Positions 1-8,886 are shown, counted from the first letter of the stretch. The stretch is 39,468 nucleotides of DNA from Cytophagales bacterium (GCA_014376535.1 JACMRH010000315.1:1-39468); one strand, 5' to 3'. Numbers and translations are program-made. Notes: generated by a model not told the origin, from the letters alone.

Positions 1-287
1 CTAGCGAGAACAATGGTCCTTCAAAAGCAGAACTAGCTGAAATGGCCAATTTTGTAAAAACCCTGAATGTTTATCCAAACCCTAGTGTTGGCGAAATGAT
101 CGTTGACCTGAACGTTTCCACAGATGCGACTGTAGTTTTGGTAGATATGTTTGGTAAAGTAGCTGCTGAAAAACAAGTTTTTGCAGGTAGTAACTCTTTT
201 AAATTTGATGGATCAAACTTGCCAAAGGGAATTTATATTGTTAAGGTTCTTGGAACAGAATTAAGCAAATCTGTTTTGATAAAGTAG
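1..287 (+). CDS. C-terminal end of a T9SS-secreted protein (partial, 5' end outside window)
   Basis: The reading frame is open from the first full codon at base 3, so the ATG at 42 is internal and this is the end of a longer gene. The residues after NVYPNPS match a type A type IX secretion C-terminal sorting domain: the VYPNPS motif, a GKV turn, then KGIYIVKVLG and a short basic end (KSVLIK). In this family the domain directs the protein across the outer membrane through the Por/T9SS translocon and is cleaved or anchored at the surface. The function of the mature part cannot be read because it lies upstream. A perfect terminator follows 20 bases after the stop. The sorting domain call is secure; the protein's identity is unknown. 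Confidence 0.85.
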   Translation, partial: SENNGPSKAELAEMANFVKTLNVYPNPSVGEMIVDLNVSTDATVVLVDMFGKVAAEKQVFAGSNSFKFDGSNLPKGIYIVKVLGTELSKSVLIK

Positions 288-307
288 ATTCTTTAAAGTT
301 AGCAATG

Positions 308-336
308 AGGCCAGGGTCAAACCTGGCCTTTTTTTT
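308..336 (+). terminator. Rho-independent terminator after the T9SS cargo gene
   Basis: A perfect 8-bp stem, AGGCCAGG pairing with CCTGGCCT around a 6-base loop, is followed by a run of eight T residues. It sits just after the stop of the partial gene and is the most GC-rich sequence nearby. It isolates that gene from the TTG-started gene downstream. Confidence 0.93.
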
Positions 337-501
337 GTGACTATTATGTTGTTCTTTTAGGTATGAAGTTTTATAATTAACGGATAATTTTTCTAAGTAT
401 TAAGATTTGTGTAATCTGGTACATAATGTGTAGATTTGATTTTATTTTGCTTATCGTTTACCATATTGAAGTAAAACAGATTAACAGTTAATTTTATAAG
501 A

Positions 502-1593
502 TTGCTTTTAAAAAGATTTATATCGATTTTTTTCTGTTTGTCAGGTTTCTATTTGGCTAATGGCCAAACTCACATGCTGATTGGTTCTGCAAGCGACATC
601 GCAACTGTGGGTAATGATTATTATTCCTGGTCAATAGGAGAGGTGATCGTATTCAATGATGATAACAGGCCTGAATTCATGGCGCAATCCATGCAGTCTT
701 ATATAAATCCTCCTAAGGAAGATTGTTTTACAATTAATGTTTCAAGTGCTAATTCAGTATTATGTACCGATGTTAATAGTTTAACAACAACCCTTACTTA
801 CAGTATTTCTAAGTTGCCTTTAACCAAATACGATACTGTACAATGGTATTTTGGTGAAAATGAAACCGGGGTGTATTCTAAAATTGTGGGTGCTACCGAC
901 ACCACTAATAAAATTTACAAACCTTATTTTCCAGGATATTATAAGCTATGTGCTGTAAGTAATGCACTGAATTGTAAAATTTGTTCAGGTCCGGTACCAG
1001 TTAAACTATCCAATACTATAGGTAATCCATATATAATTCCAGATGGATCACCAGCTAAAATACTGACATTCGTTTATAGTCCTGGTCCTGATATAACAGT
1101 TCAATGGTATGCTTACATTCCTGTTCTCAAGAAATATTTATTAATAGTGGGAGCGAATCAACCAGTTTTAAAAGTAAGGTATGACGGGGATTATATGGCA
1201 ATGGTGTTGTATGGCAATGATTGTAAATTAAGTGCTGCATCAGGAGTTTCCGGTTACAACAAACCACTATACAGGGCAACAGATACTAAAATTGACGGTA
1301 ACAACATTTATATTCCCGAGGAAACTGCTTACGCACATTCTGCTTTAAAAGTATTCCCTAATCCGGCTATCAATTCATTCACAATCCAATATGAATCTTC
1401 TAGTGAATTAGTTTCTAAGGCTCAGTTATATTCAAGTACAGGATTATCAGTAAAGGAAATAAAATTTAACGAAGGTGATAACTGGTCCAAAACAGCGATT
1501 GTGAATGCTGAAGATTTAAGTGCCGGTGTATATTTCCTCAAAATAAACGAAGGTGACAGGCAAATGGTAGAAAAAGTCGTTCTGCAGAAATAA
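502..1593 (+). CDS. Secreted protein with T9SS type A sorting domain
   Basis: This 363-aa protein starts with a TTG codon. No ATG lies between the upstream in-frame stop and the signal peptide, so TTG is the only start that keeps the export signal (MLLKRFISIFFCLSGFYLANGQ, cleavage after about residue 21). The early WSIGEVIVFN ... AQSMQSYINP stretch resembles the short GE...QGF..P module common at the N terminus of Bacteroidetes T9SS cargo. The middle holds two Ig-like stretches with paired cysteines, and a typical PNP sorting domain (ALKVFPNPA to VEKVVLQK) covers roughly residues 280-363. The protein should be exported by Sec and then by T9SS. The stop codon directly abuts the start of the next lipoprotein gene, so the two are probably co-translated. 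No enzymatic domain is recognised; a surface or adhesive role is inference. Confidence 0.82.
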   Translation: MLLKRFISIFFCLSGFYLANGQTHMLIGSASDIATVGNDYYSWSIGEVIVFNDDNRPEFMAQSMQSYINPPKEDCFTINVSSANSVLCTDVNSLTTTLTYSISKLPLTKYDTVQWYFGENETGVYSKIVGATDTTNKIYKPYFPGYYKLCAVSNALNCKICSGPVPVKLSNTIGNPYIIPDGSPAKILTFVYSPGPDITVQWYAYIPVLKKYLLIVGANQPVLKVRYDGDYMAMVLYGNDCKLSAASGVSGYNKPLYRATDTKIDGNNIYIPEETAYAHSALKVFPNPAINSFTIQYESSSELVSKAQLYSSTGLSVKEIKFNEGDNWSKTAIVNAEDLSAGVYFLKINEGDRQMVEKVVLQK

Positions 1594-2523
1594 TTGGGAT
1601 TATTTAAATCAAATATCGGTCCGTATATCCTGCTTTTGGCGGGTTTAAGCTTGTTGCATAATTCCTGCAAACCTAAAAAACAGGAGATACCACCTTATGT
1701 AAGTGTTACTTTGGAAGTGAAGGATGAGAATAAACAGCCTGTACCTTCTGCTATAGCTTATCTGTATAACAGTACTGAAGCATATGCTGCTGCATATGCG
1801 AAGAGCTTACAGGGAATCTATGATGGCGCAGGCAGTATGCTAACAGGCTATGTTTTAAATGGTCAGCTGATTTTTCCTCAAATACCTTCTAATCAGCCAT
1901 ACTGGATCCTGATACATGACGATAGTCAAACCTTTAAACTTGACGGAGGGGATACAACAAATATTAAAATCCACCTCGACAATACCGGGGCAAATTATTT
2001 CATTGACAAATATCAAAATGGGACAAATATTTTAGCCAATATCAAATTAGAACCTGTGAATGCTTTAATTAAATTTTCGTCTATTGGTGCCGGTCCATTT
2101 ACTGTTGATGTTCAAAATAAGTACCCGTTTAGTTCAGCAACTCTTCCTGGATATTATGAGGTGAGAAAAGGTTCTGTACCTTATTTTGTAAGAGATAACA
2201 TGTGTATCTGGAATGGTGAAGTAAATGCAAAAGGAGGAGTTTTAACTACCGAACCTTTGGGTAAATGCAGTTATGCAGGTATTAGCTTTGAATATAAAGG
2301 CACTTTAGTGTCTGATACAATTTTTATTTATCTGGGACAAAATAAATCAACTCCAGTGGCTGTGTTATTACCATCTAAGCTGATCGATACAGCTTATGTA
2401 GGTACCTCACCTTATTATACATATTTCGCAGAAAATAAACACGGTCAGAAATGTGTTTGGGAGGGCCGAATTTCTCCGGTGAACAACAAAGTAACAAATG
2501 AAACTTTATTTGGATGTAAGTAG
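1594..2523 (+). CDS. Putative outer-membrane lipoprotein with duplicated C-terminal module
   Basis: The 309-aa reading frame begins with TTG immediately after the TAA of the upstream T9SS gene. The N terminus has a basic residue, a hydrophobic segment (IGPYILLLAGLSLL) and a cysteine in HNSCKPKK, a relaxed Bacteroidetes lipobox with Cys at about residue 25. The following YVSVTLEVKDENKQPVPSA resembles the start of a carboxypeptidase-regulatory-like beta-sandwich. The C-terminal half contains two related modules of about 80 residues, each ending in a C-[IV]-W-[NE]-G motif followed by a threonine-rich strand and a G-[KC]C-type end. Coupling to a T9SS cargo gene suggests a surface partner. No specific function is recognised. 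Confidence 0.72.
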   Translation: MGLFKSNIGPYILLLAGLSLLHNSCKPKKQEIPPYVSVTLEVKDENKQPVPSAIAYLYNSTEAYAAAYAKSLQGIYDGAGSMLTGYVLNGQLIFPQIPSNQPYWILIHDDSQTFKLDGGDTTNIKIHLDNTGANYFIDKYQNGTNILANIKLEPVNALIKFSSIGAGPFTVDVQNKYPFSSATLPGYYEVRKGSVPYFVRDNMCIWNGEVNAKGGVLTTEPLGKCSYAGISFEYKGTLVSDTIFIYLGQNKSTPVAVLLPSKLIDTAYVGTSPYYTYFAENKHGQKCVWEGRISPVNNKVTNETLFGCK

Positions 2524-2550
2524 CAATTTTTTGCCTTATTGACCATCCTC

Positions 2551-2564
2551 TTTACTTTTTACTT
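2551..2564. repeat. TTTACTT heptamer, two copies
   Basis: Two exact tandem copies of TTTACTT lie downstream of the lipoprotein gene, followed by a degenerate third unit (TTTAAAC). The unit recurs in the signal-peptide codons of the TlpA-like gene at 15803-15816. The rest of the 170-base gap shows no gene. Confidence 0.6.
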
Positions 2565-2693
2565 TTTAAACGATTAAAGCTCCGATTATTTCTGTATTAA
2601 ACTAAAATGATCTGATATCATTCGACCTAATTGAGAAGAAAGCTTGACTTGTTAAATTCTTGAATGTAGGTTGCCGTTCTTAAAAACACATCA

Positions 2694-2894
2694 ATGCCAT
2701 ACGTCAATATCAAGGTCACGAAAGAAGGTGTAACCAAAGACCAAAAAAGCCAGCTTATCGAAGGTGTTACAAAACTACTTCAAGACGTTTTAGGTAAAAA
2801 TCCGGCAACTACTTTTGTCATTACTGACGAAGTTGAAACTGATAATTGGGGAATAGCCGGTGAACAGGTTTCTGAAAGAAGAAAAAAGCAATAA
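2694..2894 (+). CDS. 4-oxalocrotonate tautomerase family protein
   Basis: The 66-aa product matches the short 4-OT tautomerase family in length and layout. Pro2 becomes the N-terminal catalytic proline after Met removal (MPYVNIKV). The family pattern continues with a KxGVTKDQKSQLIEGVTKLL helix and the second beta strand TFVITDEV followed by NWGIAGE. Family members are cytoplasmic hexamers that use Pro1 as a general base in keto-enol tautomerisation. The substrate here is unknown. The gene stands alone on the plus strand and converges with a DUF1801 gene 6 bases beyond its stop. Confidence 0.9.
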   Translation: MPYVNIKVTKEGVTKDQKSQLIEGVTKLLQDVLGKNPATTFVITDEVETDNWGIAGEQVSERRKKQ

Positions 2895-2900
2895 TGTAAT

Positions 2901-3269
2901 CTAGGATTTAGTCTTTATTAATCCAGTTTTATATAAACTTAGAGCATCATTGATTACCAATTTGATGTCTTCCATTGGTAAATCTTCATTTGGATCAATT
3001 AACATAATCTTCATTCTGGATCTGTTTTCTTTCAATAGAAATGGAAAATCCAATCTATTGCCTTCAACTATACCTATATAAGGCTGTTTGAATTTTTTAT
3101 GCTTCCATAAGTAAGCGAACATTTTTCCTTTGTAGCAAAAAAACGGCAATTTATACTTCCATTCTTCTTTTATATCTGCATCACAGGACAAGATGATGCT
3201 CCTCAAAGCAAGCAGACAGCTTTTTGTGGGTTCAGGTTGTTCCAGATAATATAATTCTATTGGTTTCAA
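2901..3269 (-). CDS. DUF1801 (YdhG-like) protein
   Basis: This 122-aa cytoplasmic protein has the DUF1801 pattern: an N-terminal helix around YLEQPEPTKSCLLALRSIIL, then EEWKYKLPFFCYKGKMFAYL, and a strand PYIGIVEG. There is no signal peptide or membrane segment. The family is widespread and has no established biochemical activity, though some members show structural similarity to iron-sulfur or phosphate-binding folds. It is divergent from gldA, with 94 bases between the start codons. Confidence 0.8.
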   Translation of the reverse strand: MKPIELYYLEQPEPTKSCLLALRSIILSCDADIKEEWKYKLPFFCYKGKMFAYLWKHKKFKQPYIGIVEGNRLDFPFLLKENRSRMKIMLIDPNEDLPMEDIKLVINDALSLYKTGLIKTKS

Positions 3270-3322
3270 TAGCTTACCTTTTAATATTGGAATTGATTTT
3301 TAAAGATAAAGATTCAAGTGCA

Positions 3323-3350
3323 TTGCTTCACAAATACATCCTATATTTGC
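3323..3350 (+). promoter_or_regulatory. Bacteroidetes-type promoter of gldA
   Basis: TATATTTGC at 3342-3350 fits the Bacteroidetes -7 consensus TAnnTTTG exactly. A TTG at 3323-3325 lies 16 bases upstream in the -33 position, slightly closer than usual. The -7 box ends only 13 bases before the gldA ATG, predicting a very short leader. Confidence 0.55.
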
Positions 3351-3363
3351 ACACTTTTATACC

Positions 3364-4269
3364 ATGTCTGTCTCAGTTAACAATTTAAGCAAGCAATACG
3401 GAAAGCAATTAGTTGTTGATGATATTTCATTTCTGGCAGAAAAAGGCAAAATAACAGGTTTTCTTGGCCCAAATGGTGCCGGCAAAAGCACGACAATGAA
3501 AATTGCCACCTGTTTTATTCCTGCAACAAACGGGACTGTTGAAATTGAAGGATTGAACGTAAATAACAATCCAATTGAAATAAAAAGGAAAATTGGTTAC
3601 CTGCCTGAACATAATCCTTTATACCTGGATATGTATGTGCTTGAATCATTAGAGTTTACTGCTTCGTTATACGGCCAGAGAAATAACAAGGCAAGAATAG
3701 CTTCTGTTATTGAACAGGTCGGATTAGGAAAGGAACAAGGAAAGAAAGTAGGTCAACTCTCAAAAGGTTACAGACAAAGGGTCGGTTTAGCACAAGCTAT
3801 CATTCATGATCCTGAAGTACTTATTTTAGATGAACCACTTACTGGTCTGGATCCCAACCAGATAGTAGAAATAAGATCCTTAATTAAGGATCTTGGAAAG
3901 AATAAAACTGTGATTTTTTCAACACACATCATGCAGGAAGTTCAGTACTTGTGCGATAAAGTTATAATTATCAATAAAGGAAAAATCGTAGCAGATAAGT
4001 CCTTAAGTGATTTGCAGTTAAGTGATGATAATTCTAAGATCGTATTGGTTGAATTTGGAAAGAGTTTTGATAGCCAATCATTAAATTCTTTAAAAGGAGT
4101 TATCAGTGTGATAACTCAATCTATAACTCATGCAAAGATCACTTATTCACCTGAACACGATATTCGACCGGATCTTTTTAACTGGGCACAACAAAACAAC
4201 AATGCTATTCTAAGCCTTAGAGCCCAAGAAGAGTCTCTCGAAACCATTTTTCAAAAGCTTACATCTTAG
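3364..4269 (+). CDS. gldA: Gliding motility ABC transporter ATPase GldA
   Basis: A 301-aa ABC ATPase with Walker A GPNGAGKST (about residues 35-43), signature LSKGYRQR (132-139), Walker B EVLILDEP (151-158) and switch histidine in STH (188). After the nucleotide-binding domain there is an approximately 80-residue C-terminal extension typical of GldA/DRA-type ATPases. It forms an inner-membrane transporter with the GldF permease, whose gene starts 6 bases later, and with GldG downstream. In Flavobacterium johnsoniae these three genes are needed for gliding, although the transported substrate is not known. The complete gldA-gldF-gldG order makes the assignment firm. Confidence 0.93.
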   Translation: MSVSVNNLSKQYGKQLVVDDISFLAEKGKITGFLGPNGAGKSTTMKIATCFIPATNGTVEIEGLNVNNNPIEIKRKIGYLPEHNPLYLDMYVLESLEFTASLYGQRNNKARIASVIEQVGLGKEQGKKVGQLSKGYRQRVGLAQAIIHDPEVLILDEPLTGLDPNQIVEIRSLIKDLGKNKTVIFSTHIMQEVQYLCDKVIIINKGKIVADKSLSDLQLSDDNSKIVLVEFGKSFDSQSLNSLKGVISVITQSITHAKITYSPEHDIRPDLFNWAQQNNNAILSLRAQEESLETIFQKLTS

Positions 4270-4275
4270 TGTTAA

Positions 4276-5007
4276 ATGTTTTCAATCTTAAAAAAAGAAA
4301 TTAACAGCTTTCTGTTTTCCCTGATCGGGTTTATAGTAGTTCTTGTATTTTTGGTAACCAATGGATTGTTTATCTGGGTGTTACCTGATACAAATTTATT
4401 TGATAATGGGTTTGCAACACTTGATACTTTCTTTAACATAGCCCCATTTCTTTTCCTGTTTTTGGTACCTGCGATCACCATGAAATCTTTTGCTGAAGAA
4501 AGAAAAAGTGGAACAATTGAGTTGTTATTTACAAAGCCTATAAACGATATTGAAATTGTTTTAGGTAAGTATTTTGCTTGTGTATTGTTGGTGCTAATTT
4601 CCCTTTTGCCAACCCTGATTTATTATGTCTCGGTTTATAATTTGGGCAATCCAATTGGAAATATTGATTCTGCAGGCTTTTTTGGGTCTTTTCTCGGGCT
4701 TTTTCTATTAGGGTCTGTGTTCGTGTCAATTGGAATCTTTTGTTCATCACTTACTGATAATCAAATAGTAGCATTTATTTTATCTCTTATTATTTCTTAT
4801 CTTTTCTATCAGGGATTTGATCTATTGTCTGGCATTGCAGAAAAGGGAAGTCTTACTATCTTGATAAGTCAATTTGGGATCCAATACCATTACCTGTCAT
4901 TTAGCAAAGGCCTGGTTGATTCAAGAGACCTGATCTATTTCATTTCCATAATTTTGTTTTTTGTTTTTGCCACAAGGCTGAAACTGGAAAGCAGAAACTG
5001 GCAATAG
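4276..5007 (+). CDS. gldF: Gliding motility ABC transporter permease GldF
   Basis: A 243-aa integral membrane protein with about six hydrophobic segments. The first (SFLFSLIGFIVVLVFLV) follows a short basic N terminus. The motif KSFAEERKSGTIELLFTKPI after the second segment is the coupling region seen in ABC-2 type permeases of this family, which contacts the ATPase. It starts 6 bases after gldA and ends 19 bases before gldG. Its place between gldA and gldG, and its length close to the F. johnsoniae protein, identify it as GldF. Confidence 0.93.
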   Translation: MFSILKKEINSFLFSLIGFIVVLVFLVTNGLFIWVLPDTNLFDNGFATLDTFFNIAPFLFLFLVPAITMKSFAEERKSGTIELLFTKPINDIEIVLGKYFACVLLVLISLLPTLIYYVSVYNLGNPIGNIDSAGFFGSFLGLFLLGSVFVSIGIFCSSLTDNQIVAFILSLIISYLFYQGFDLLSGIAEKGSLTILISQFGIQYHYLSFSKGLVDSRDLIYFISIILFFVFATRLKLESRNWQ

Positions 5008-5026
5008 AATGCTTTAAGAAATTAAA

Positions 5027-6691
5027 ATGCACCTTAAGAAAAGTTTAAAAAGTGTTTTTCTTTTAATACTAATCCTGATTGTCCTTCAGGTGATCTCTTA
5101 TAATTACTTTTTTCGGATTGACCTTACAGAAGATAAAAGACATACTATATCTCCTGCCACAAAGGCAGTTTTACGAGAACTGAAAGAGGCAGTATTGATT
5201 AAAGTTTATTTAGAAGGCGAGCTCCCAGCGGGATTCCGACAGCTAAAAACGTCTATCCTCGAAACCCTCAATGAATTTCAGGTTTATGGAAAAGCAAATA
5301 TTCAATTTGAATTTATTGACCCTGAATTAATTACAGATAATAAAAATAAGAATGAGTTTATGATATCAATGGCTGAAAAAGGGATTCAGCCAACCAATAT
5401 TTTTATAAAGGAGCAAGGACAAAAAATTGAAAAATTGATTTTTCCTGGTGCTACAATCTCTTATCTGGGTAAAGAAAGAGGAGTGATGCTTTTGAAAGGT
5501 AGTTCATCAACAGAACCTACAGAAATTCTAAATCAATCAGCAGAAAATATAGAGTATGAATTAGTTTCAGCCATTAAAAGCCTTTCAACAGATAAGAGAA
5601 AGAGGATAGCCATTTTAACGGGCCATGGTGAACCAGAGAGTGTAATGTTCTCTGATCTTGCTTCTACTTTAAAAGAAAGTTATGAGGTCAAAAGATTAGA
5701 TATTACCAAAACAGATTGGATCAGAAATTATGATGCAATTATTTTGGCACAACCTACCCAATTGTTTAATGAAGGCGATATCCTAAAAATTGATCAGTTT
5801 ATAATGCGCGGTGGTAAGGCAATGTTCCTAATCGATCCTATTCGTATAAAACTTGACAGCATGGGTAGCCGTGGCACTTTTATATTCCCCTATGAATTAG
5901 GGCTTGACGACATGCTATTTAAATATGGCATCAGGTTAAATAAAAACTTAATTCAGGACCTTTATTGTACTAAAATACCCATGACCGTGGGAAATCTTGG
6001 AGACAAACCTCGTATTGAACTCGTTCCCTGGACATTCTTTCCATTATTAAACAATTACACCAAACATCCTTTAACAAAGTCTCTTGATGCTGTTCAGGCT
6101 AAGTTCCTAAGTTCTTTGGATACTGTTAAAGCTGTAGGAATACGAAAGACTCCCATATTATCTACTTCAGAATATACCAAAATCACTTCAGTTTTAGGCA
6201 ATGTTGATTTAAACCAAATGAGGAATGATCCGAATCCTAAGAATTTTATAGGGGGAAGTAAAACTATTTGCTATTTGCTTGAAGGCAAATTTAAATCCGT
6301 ATTTGCCGGAAGGCCAGGTGAAAAGCCACAAGGATTTATGCCTGAAGGAATTCCAGGAGCTATTTTAGTAATGTCTGATGGAGATGTAGCCTTGAATGAT
6401 TTAAATCCAAAAAGCAAAGAACCATTGCCTTTAGGGTTTGATCCATATCAAAGAAGAACTTATTCAAATAAAGATTTTCTTGTGAATAGTCTAAACTATA
6501 TGCTTGATGAAAATGGACTTATAGGTGTTAAAAACAAAGAATTGGCATTAAGGCCACTGGACAAAGCTAAAGTAAAGGAACAACGATTAAAATACCAGGT
6601 AATTAATGTTATAGCTCCTTCTTTAGCAGCTTTAATTTTTTGGGTATCGCTGGGGTATTTCAGAAAGAGAAAGATGACAAAAGTTCTTTAA
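5027..6691 (+). CDS. gldG: Gliding motility-associated ABC transporter substrate-binding protein GldG
   Basis: A 554-aa protein with one N-terminal membrane anchor (SVFLLILILIVLQVISYNYF), a large periplasmic region and a C-terminal membrane segment (NVIAPSLAALIFWVSLGYF) followed by basic residues. After the anchor the sequence FFRIDLTEDKRHTISPATKAVL is the GldG signature. KRIAILTGHGEPE and a D-AI-ILAQPTQ strand belong to the ABC-type auxiliary (GldG/IFT52-like) domain. It is the third gene of the gld operon and is thought to act with GldA and GldF. A short inverted repeat overlaps its stop codon. Confidence 0.93.
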   Translation: MHLKKSLKSVFLLILILIVLQVISYNYFFRIDLTEDKRHTISPATKAVLRELKEAVLIKVYLEGELPAGFRQLKTSILETLNEFQVYGKANIQFEFIDPELITDNKNKNEFMISMAEKGIQPTNIFIKEQGQKIEKLIFPGATISYLGKERGVMLLKGSSSTEPTEILNQSAENIEYELVSAIKSLSTDKRKRIAILTGHGEPESVMFSDLASTLKESYEVKRLDITKTDWIRNYDAIILAQPTQLFNEGDILKIDQFIMRGGKAMFLIDPIRIKLDSMGSRGTFIFPYELGLDDMLFKYGIRLNKNLIQDLYCTKIPMTVGNLGDKPRIELVPWTFFPLLNNYTKHPLTKSLDAVQAKFLSSLDTVKAVGIRKTPILSTSEYTKITSVLGNVDLNQMRNDPNPKNFIGGSKTICYLLEGKFKSVFAGRPGEKPQGFMPEGIPGAILVMSDGDVALNDLNPKSKEPLPLGFDPYQRRTYSNKDFLVNSLNYMLDENGLIGVKNKELALRPLDKAKVKEQRLKYQVINVIAPSLAALIFWVSLGYFRKRKMTKVL

Positions 6692-6707
6692 TCTTAGTTT
6701 AAAGAAC
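6683..6707 (-). terminator. Hairpin over the convergent stops of gldG and chrA
   Basis: GTTCTTTAA and TTAAAGAAC are perfect 9-bp arms around a 7-base loop. Each arm includes a stop codon, of gldG on plus and of the transporter gene on minus. On the minus strand the stem is followed by TTTT, so it may terminate that gene. The stem is AT-rich and therefore weak. Confidence 0.4.
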
Positions 6708-7874
6708 AAAGCCAGCAACAAGACCTCCTAAAATAATAATAGGATGAGGTATTACATCCCAAAGCAATAATAATAAGGTAACAAACACTACGATGTAATT
6801 TAGTGGGTCAGGAGGTACCTGGTAAAACATGGCAATTGCCGAAGATATTACAAGCCCTGAACTTACACCATTTATACCTTCCAAAGATGCTTTAATTCCC
6901 CGATACCTCTTTAAGCTAGTCCAAAATCTGATTACAAAGAATATCAGAAACGTTCCTGGCAAAAATATTCCTGCCGCAGAAATAAAGGCCCCAAGCAACT
7001 GCCCAGACAATCCCTGGTCGCGGAAGATTAGAACCCCGATATAAGAACAAAATGAGAAAACTGGTCCTGGAACTGCCTGTGCCAATGAATAACCTGAGAA
7101 AAACTCCTGTGCTGTCAGTAAGTGTTTAAACTCAACAAATTCCTTATACATAAGTGGAATAAGCACCTGCCCACCACCAAAAATCAGGCTGCCGTTACGG
7201 TAAAAGTTTTCAAAAACCCTAAAGTAAAGTGAATGTGTTATCGCACCCAAGCCAGCCGCTACAATAAACACTCCTATGAACAAGTAAAAATTAGCCCATT
7301 CTATTTTAACAGGAATTTTATCTTCAACTGGTTGATTTTGGTAGTTAATAGCAGTAATCAATCCCCCTGCCAGCAAGAGTAATGGCAAAATCCATGGTGT
7401 ACCATAAATGTATGATATAAAGGAAGATACGACCATAAGAGTTACGCCAATTCTTGTTGTAACAACTTTGCTACTTATCATATATGCTGCATATGCCACA
7501 AACCCTATTGCCATTGGTTGTATATATCGCGTGAATTGCATAGAGATATTATGGTCCTCAAGGAAAGTGACAAATATTGCCGCTGTTGTCATTATTGTTA
7601 GAGCTGGTAAGCACCAGATAAGCAAAGTTGCATATGCTAGTTTGGCACCTCCAACCCTAAATCCTATTGCCGTAATCGTTTGTGTTGAAGTAGGTCCGGG
7701 CAATATTTGGCATAAGGCATTTAATTCAAATAATTCTTCTTCAGTAATATAATTACGCTTTTGCACCATAATCTTAAGGAGCATGGCAATATGTGCTTGT
7801 GGGCCTCCGAAAGCAGTTACAGCAAGAAAAAATACATCACGTAAAAATATTAAGTATCGCTTTCGTATAAACAC
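6699..7874 (-). CDS. chrA: ChrA-type chromate transporter (CHR family, two-domain)
   Basis: A 391-aa membrane protein with two homologous CHR domains, the arrangement of long-chain ChrA proteins. The first half carries FGGPQAHIA (22-30) and the PGPT motif (59-62). The second half has the matching GGGQVLIPLM and VPGPVFSF motifs. About ten hydrophobic segments are visible. In characterised members the protein exports chromate from the cytoplasm, but many Bacteroidetes homologues lack resistance data, so the true substrate is uncertain. The start at 7874 is a GTG; no in-frame ATG lies upstream before a stop. It has no chrB-like regulator nearby. Confidence 0.88.
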   Translation of the reverse strand: MFIRKRYLIFLRDVFFLAVTAFGGPQAHIAMLLKIMVQKRNYITEEELFELNALCQILPGPTSTQTITAIGFRVGGAKLAYATLLIWCLPALTIMTTAAIFVTFLEDHNISMQFTRYIQPMAIGFVAYAAYMISSKVVTTRIGVTLMVVSSFISYIYGTPWILPLLLLAGGLITAINYQNQPVEDKIPVKIEWANFYLFIGVFIVAAGLGAITHSLYFRVFENFYRNGSLIFGGGQVLIPLMYKEFVEFKHLLTAQEFFSGYSLAQAVPGPVFSFCSYIGVLIFRDQGLSGQLLGAFISAAGIFLPGTFLIFFVIRFWTSLKRYRGIKASLEGINGVSSGLVISSAIAMFYQVPPDPLNYIVVFVTLLLLLWDVIPHPIIILGGLVAGFVL

Positions 7875-8108
7875 AATGTTATGAAAATTTATGATCTATT
7901 ATTAGGATAAATAATAATGATTTTACTTAAGTTTAAAGTTAAGAACGAATTTTTTATATAAAACTTAGAATGTTGCCAATTAAGGTCGAATTAATACTTT
8001 CCTGTTTTAATTACCTTAGGTTCAAAACATTAAACGTATGATTGACGCCTTTTGAAATAGAATATTCACACCCGTGTTTATTAATAGCATATGTACATAG
8101 ATTACAAT

Positions 8109-8139
8109 TTGAACTAGGCTTTGTTTTGTTTTACTTTGC
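8109..8139 (+). promoter_or_regulatory. Putative rsmI promoter
   Basis: TTG at 8109-8111, a 20-base spacer and TACTTTGC at 8132-8139 resemble the Bacteroidetes -33/-7 pair, with one base fewer between TA and TTTG than the usual consensus. The -7 box lies only 6 bases from the rsmI ATG, which would give an almost leaderless mRNA. The rest of the 271-base gap (7875-8145) shows no gene. Confidence 0.4.
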
Positions 8140-8145
8140 AACTTA

Positions 8146-8835
8146 ATGATAGCAAAATCCACCCATAAACTGGTATTAGTTCCAACTCCAATAGGCAACC
8201 TTGAAGACATTACTTTGAGAGCTATTAGAACTTTACAAGAAGCAGACCTTATTTTGGCTGAAGATACCAGAACTTCCGGAATACTGCTTAAACATTTGAA
8301 AATCAGTAGACCACTTCAAAGTTATCATGTTCATAACGAACATAAAACAGTTATTTCAATTATTGATAAAATAGAGAAAGGACAAAAAGTCGCCCTGATT
8401 TCTGATGCCGGTACTCCCGCAATTTCTGATCCAGGGTTCCTTTTGGTAAGAGAATGTTTAAAGCAAGGTATAGAAGTAGAGTGTTTACCAGGCCCAACAG
8501 CATTTGTTCCTGCATTAGTAAATTCAGGATTGCCCTGCGATAGTTTTGTTTTTGAAGGGTTTCTACCACAAAAAAAAGGAAGACAAACCATGATTGAAGG
8601 TTTGAAAGATGAAACCCGAACAATGGTTTTTTACGAGTCACCATACAGGGTGGTAAAGGCTTTAGAACAATTTATAGAACATTTTGGTCCAGACAGAAAA
8701 GTTTCTCTTTCCAGGGAATTGTCAAAATTATATGAAGAAACCATAAGAGGATCTTTAACTGAAGCACTTGCACACTTCAAACTTAAAGAACCGAAAGGTG
8801 AATTTGTAATAGTGGTGGCCGGGAAAAGTACTTAG
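8146..8835 (+). CDS. rsmI: 16S rRNA (cytidine1402-2'-O)-methyltransferase RsmI
   Basis: A 229-aa tetrapyrrole-methylase-fold enzyme. The sequence contains the RsmI N-terminal signature LVLVPTPIGNLEDITLRA (about 9-26), LAEDTRTSG (37-45), and the SAM-binding ISDAGTPAISDPG (85-97), followed by PGPTAFVPAL. RsmI methylates the ribose 2'-OH of C1402 in the 16S rRNA decoding centre. The protein is shorter than the 286-aa E. coli enzyme because the small C-terminal domain is reduced, as in other Bacteroidetes. Its last two sense codons and stop are built from the first heptamers of an AGTACTT repeat array. Confidence 0.93.
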   Translation: MIAKSTHKLVLVPTPIGNLEDITLRAIRTLQEADLILAEDTRTSGILLKHLKISRPLQSYHVHNEHKTVISIIDKIEKGQKVALISDAGTPAISDPGFLLVRECLKQGIEVECLPGPTAFVPALVNSGLPCDSFVFEGFLPQKKGRQTMIEGLKDETRTMVFYESPYRVVKALEQFIEHFGPDRKVSLSRELSKLYEETIRGSLTEALAHFKLKEPKGEFVIVVAGKST

Positions 8836-8861
8836 TACATAGTATTTAGTCCTTAGAATTT
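8827..8861 (+). repeat. Heptanucleotide array AGTACTT, five units, left arm
   Basis: Five consecutive 7-bp units: AGTACTT, AGTACAT, AGTATTT, AGTCCTT, AGAATTT. Degeneracy grows to the right. The array begins inside the rsmI coding sequence and supplies its stop codon. A matching array in opposite orientation follows 25 bases later. Confidence 0.85.
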
Positions 8862-8886
8862 ACATCAAAAATTATTGAATAGGGAA

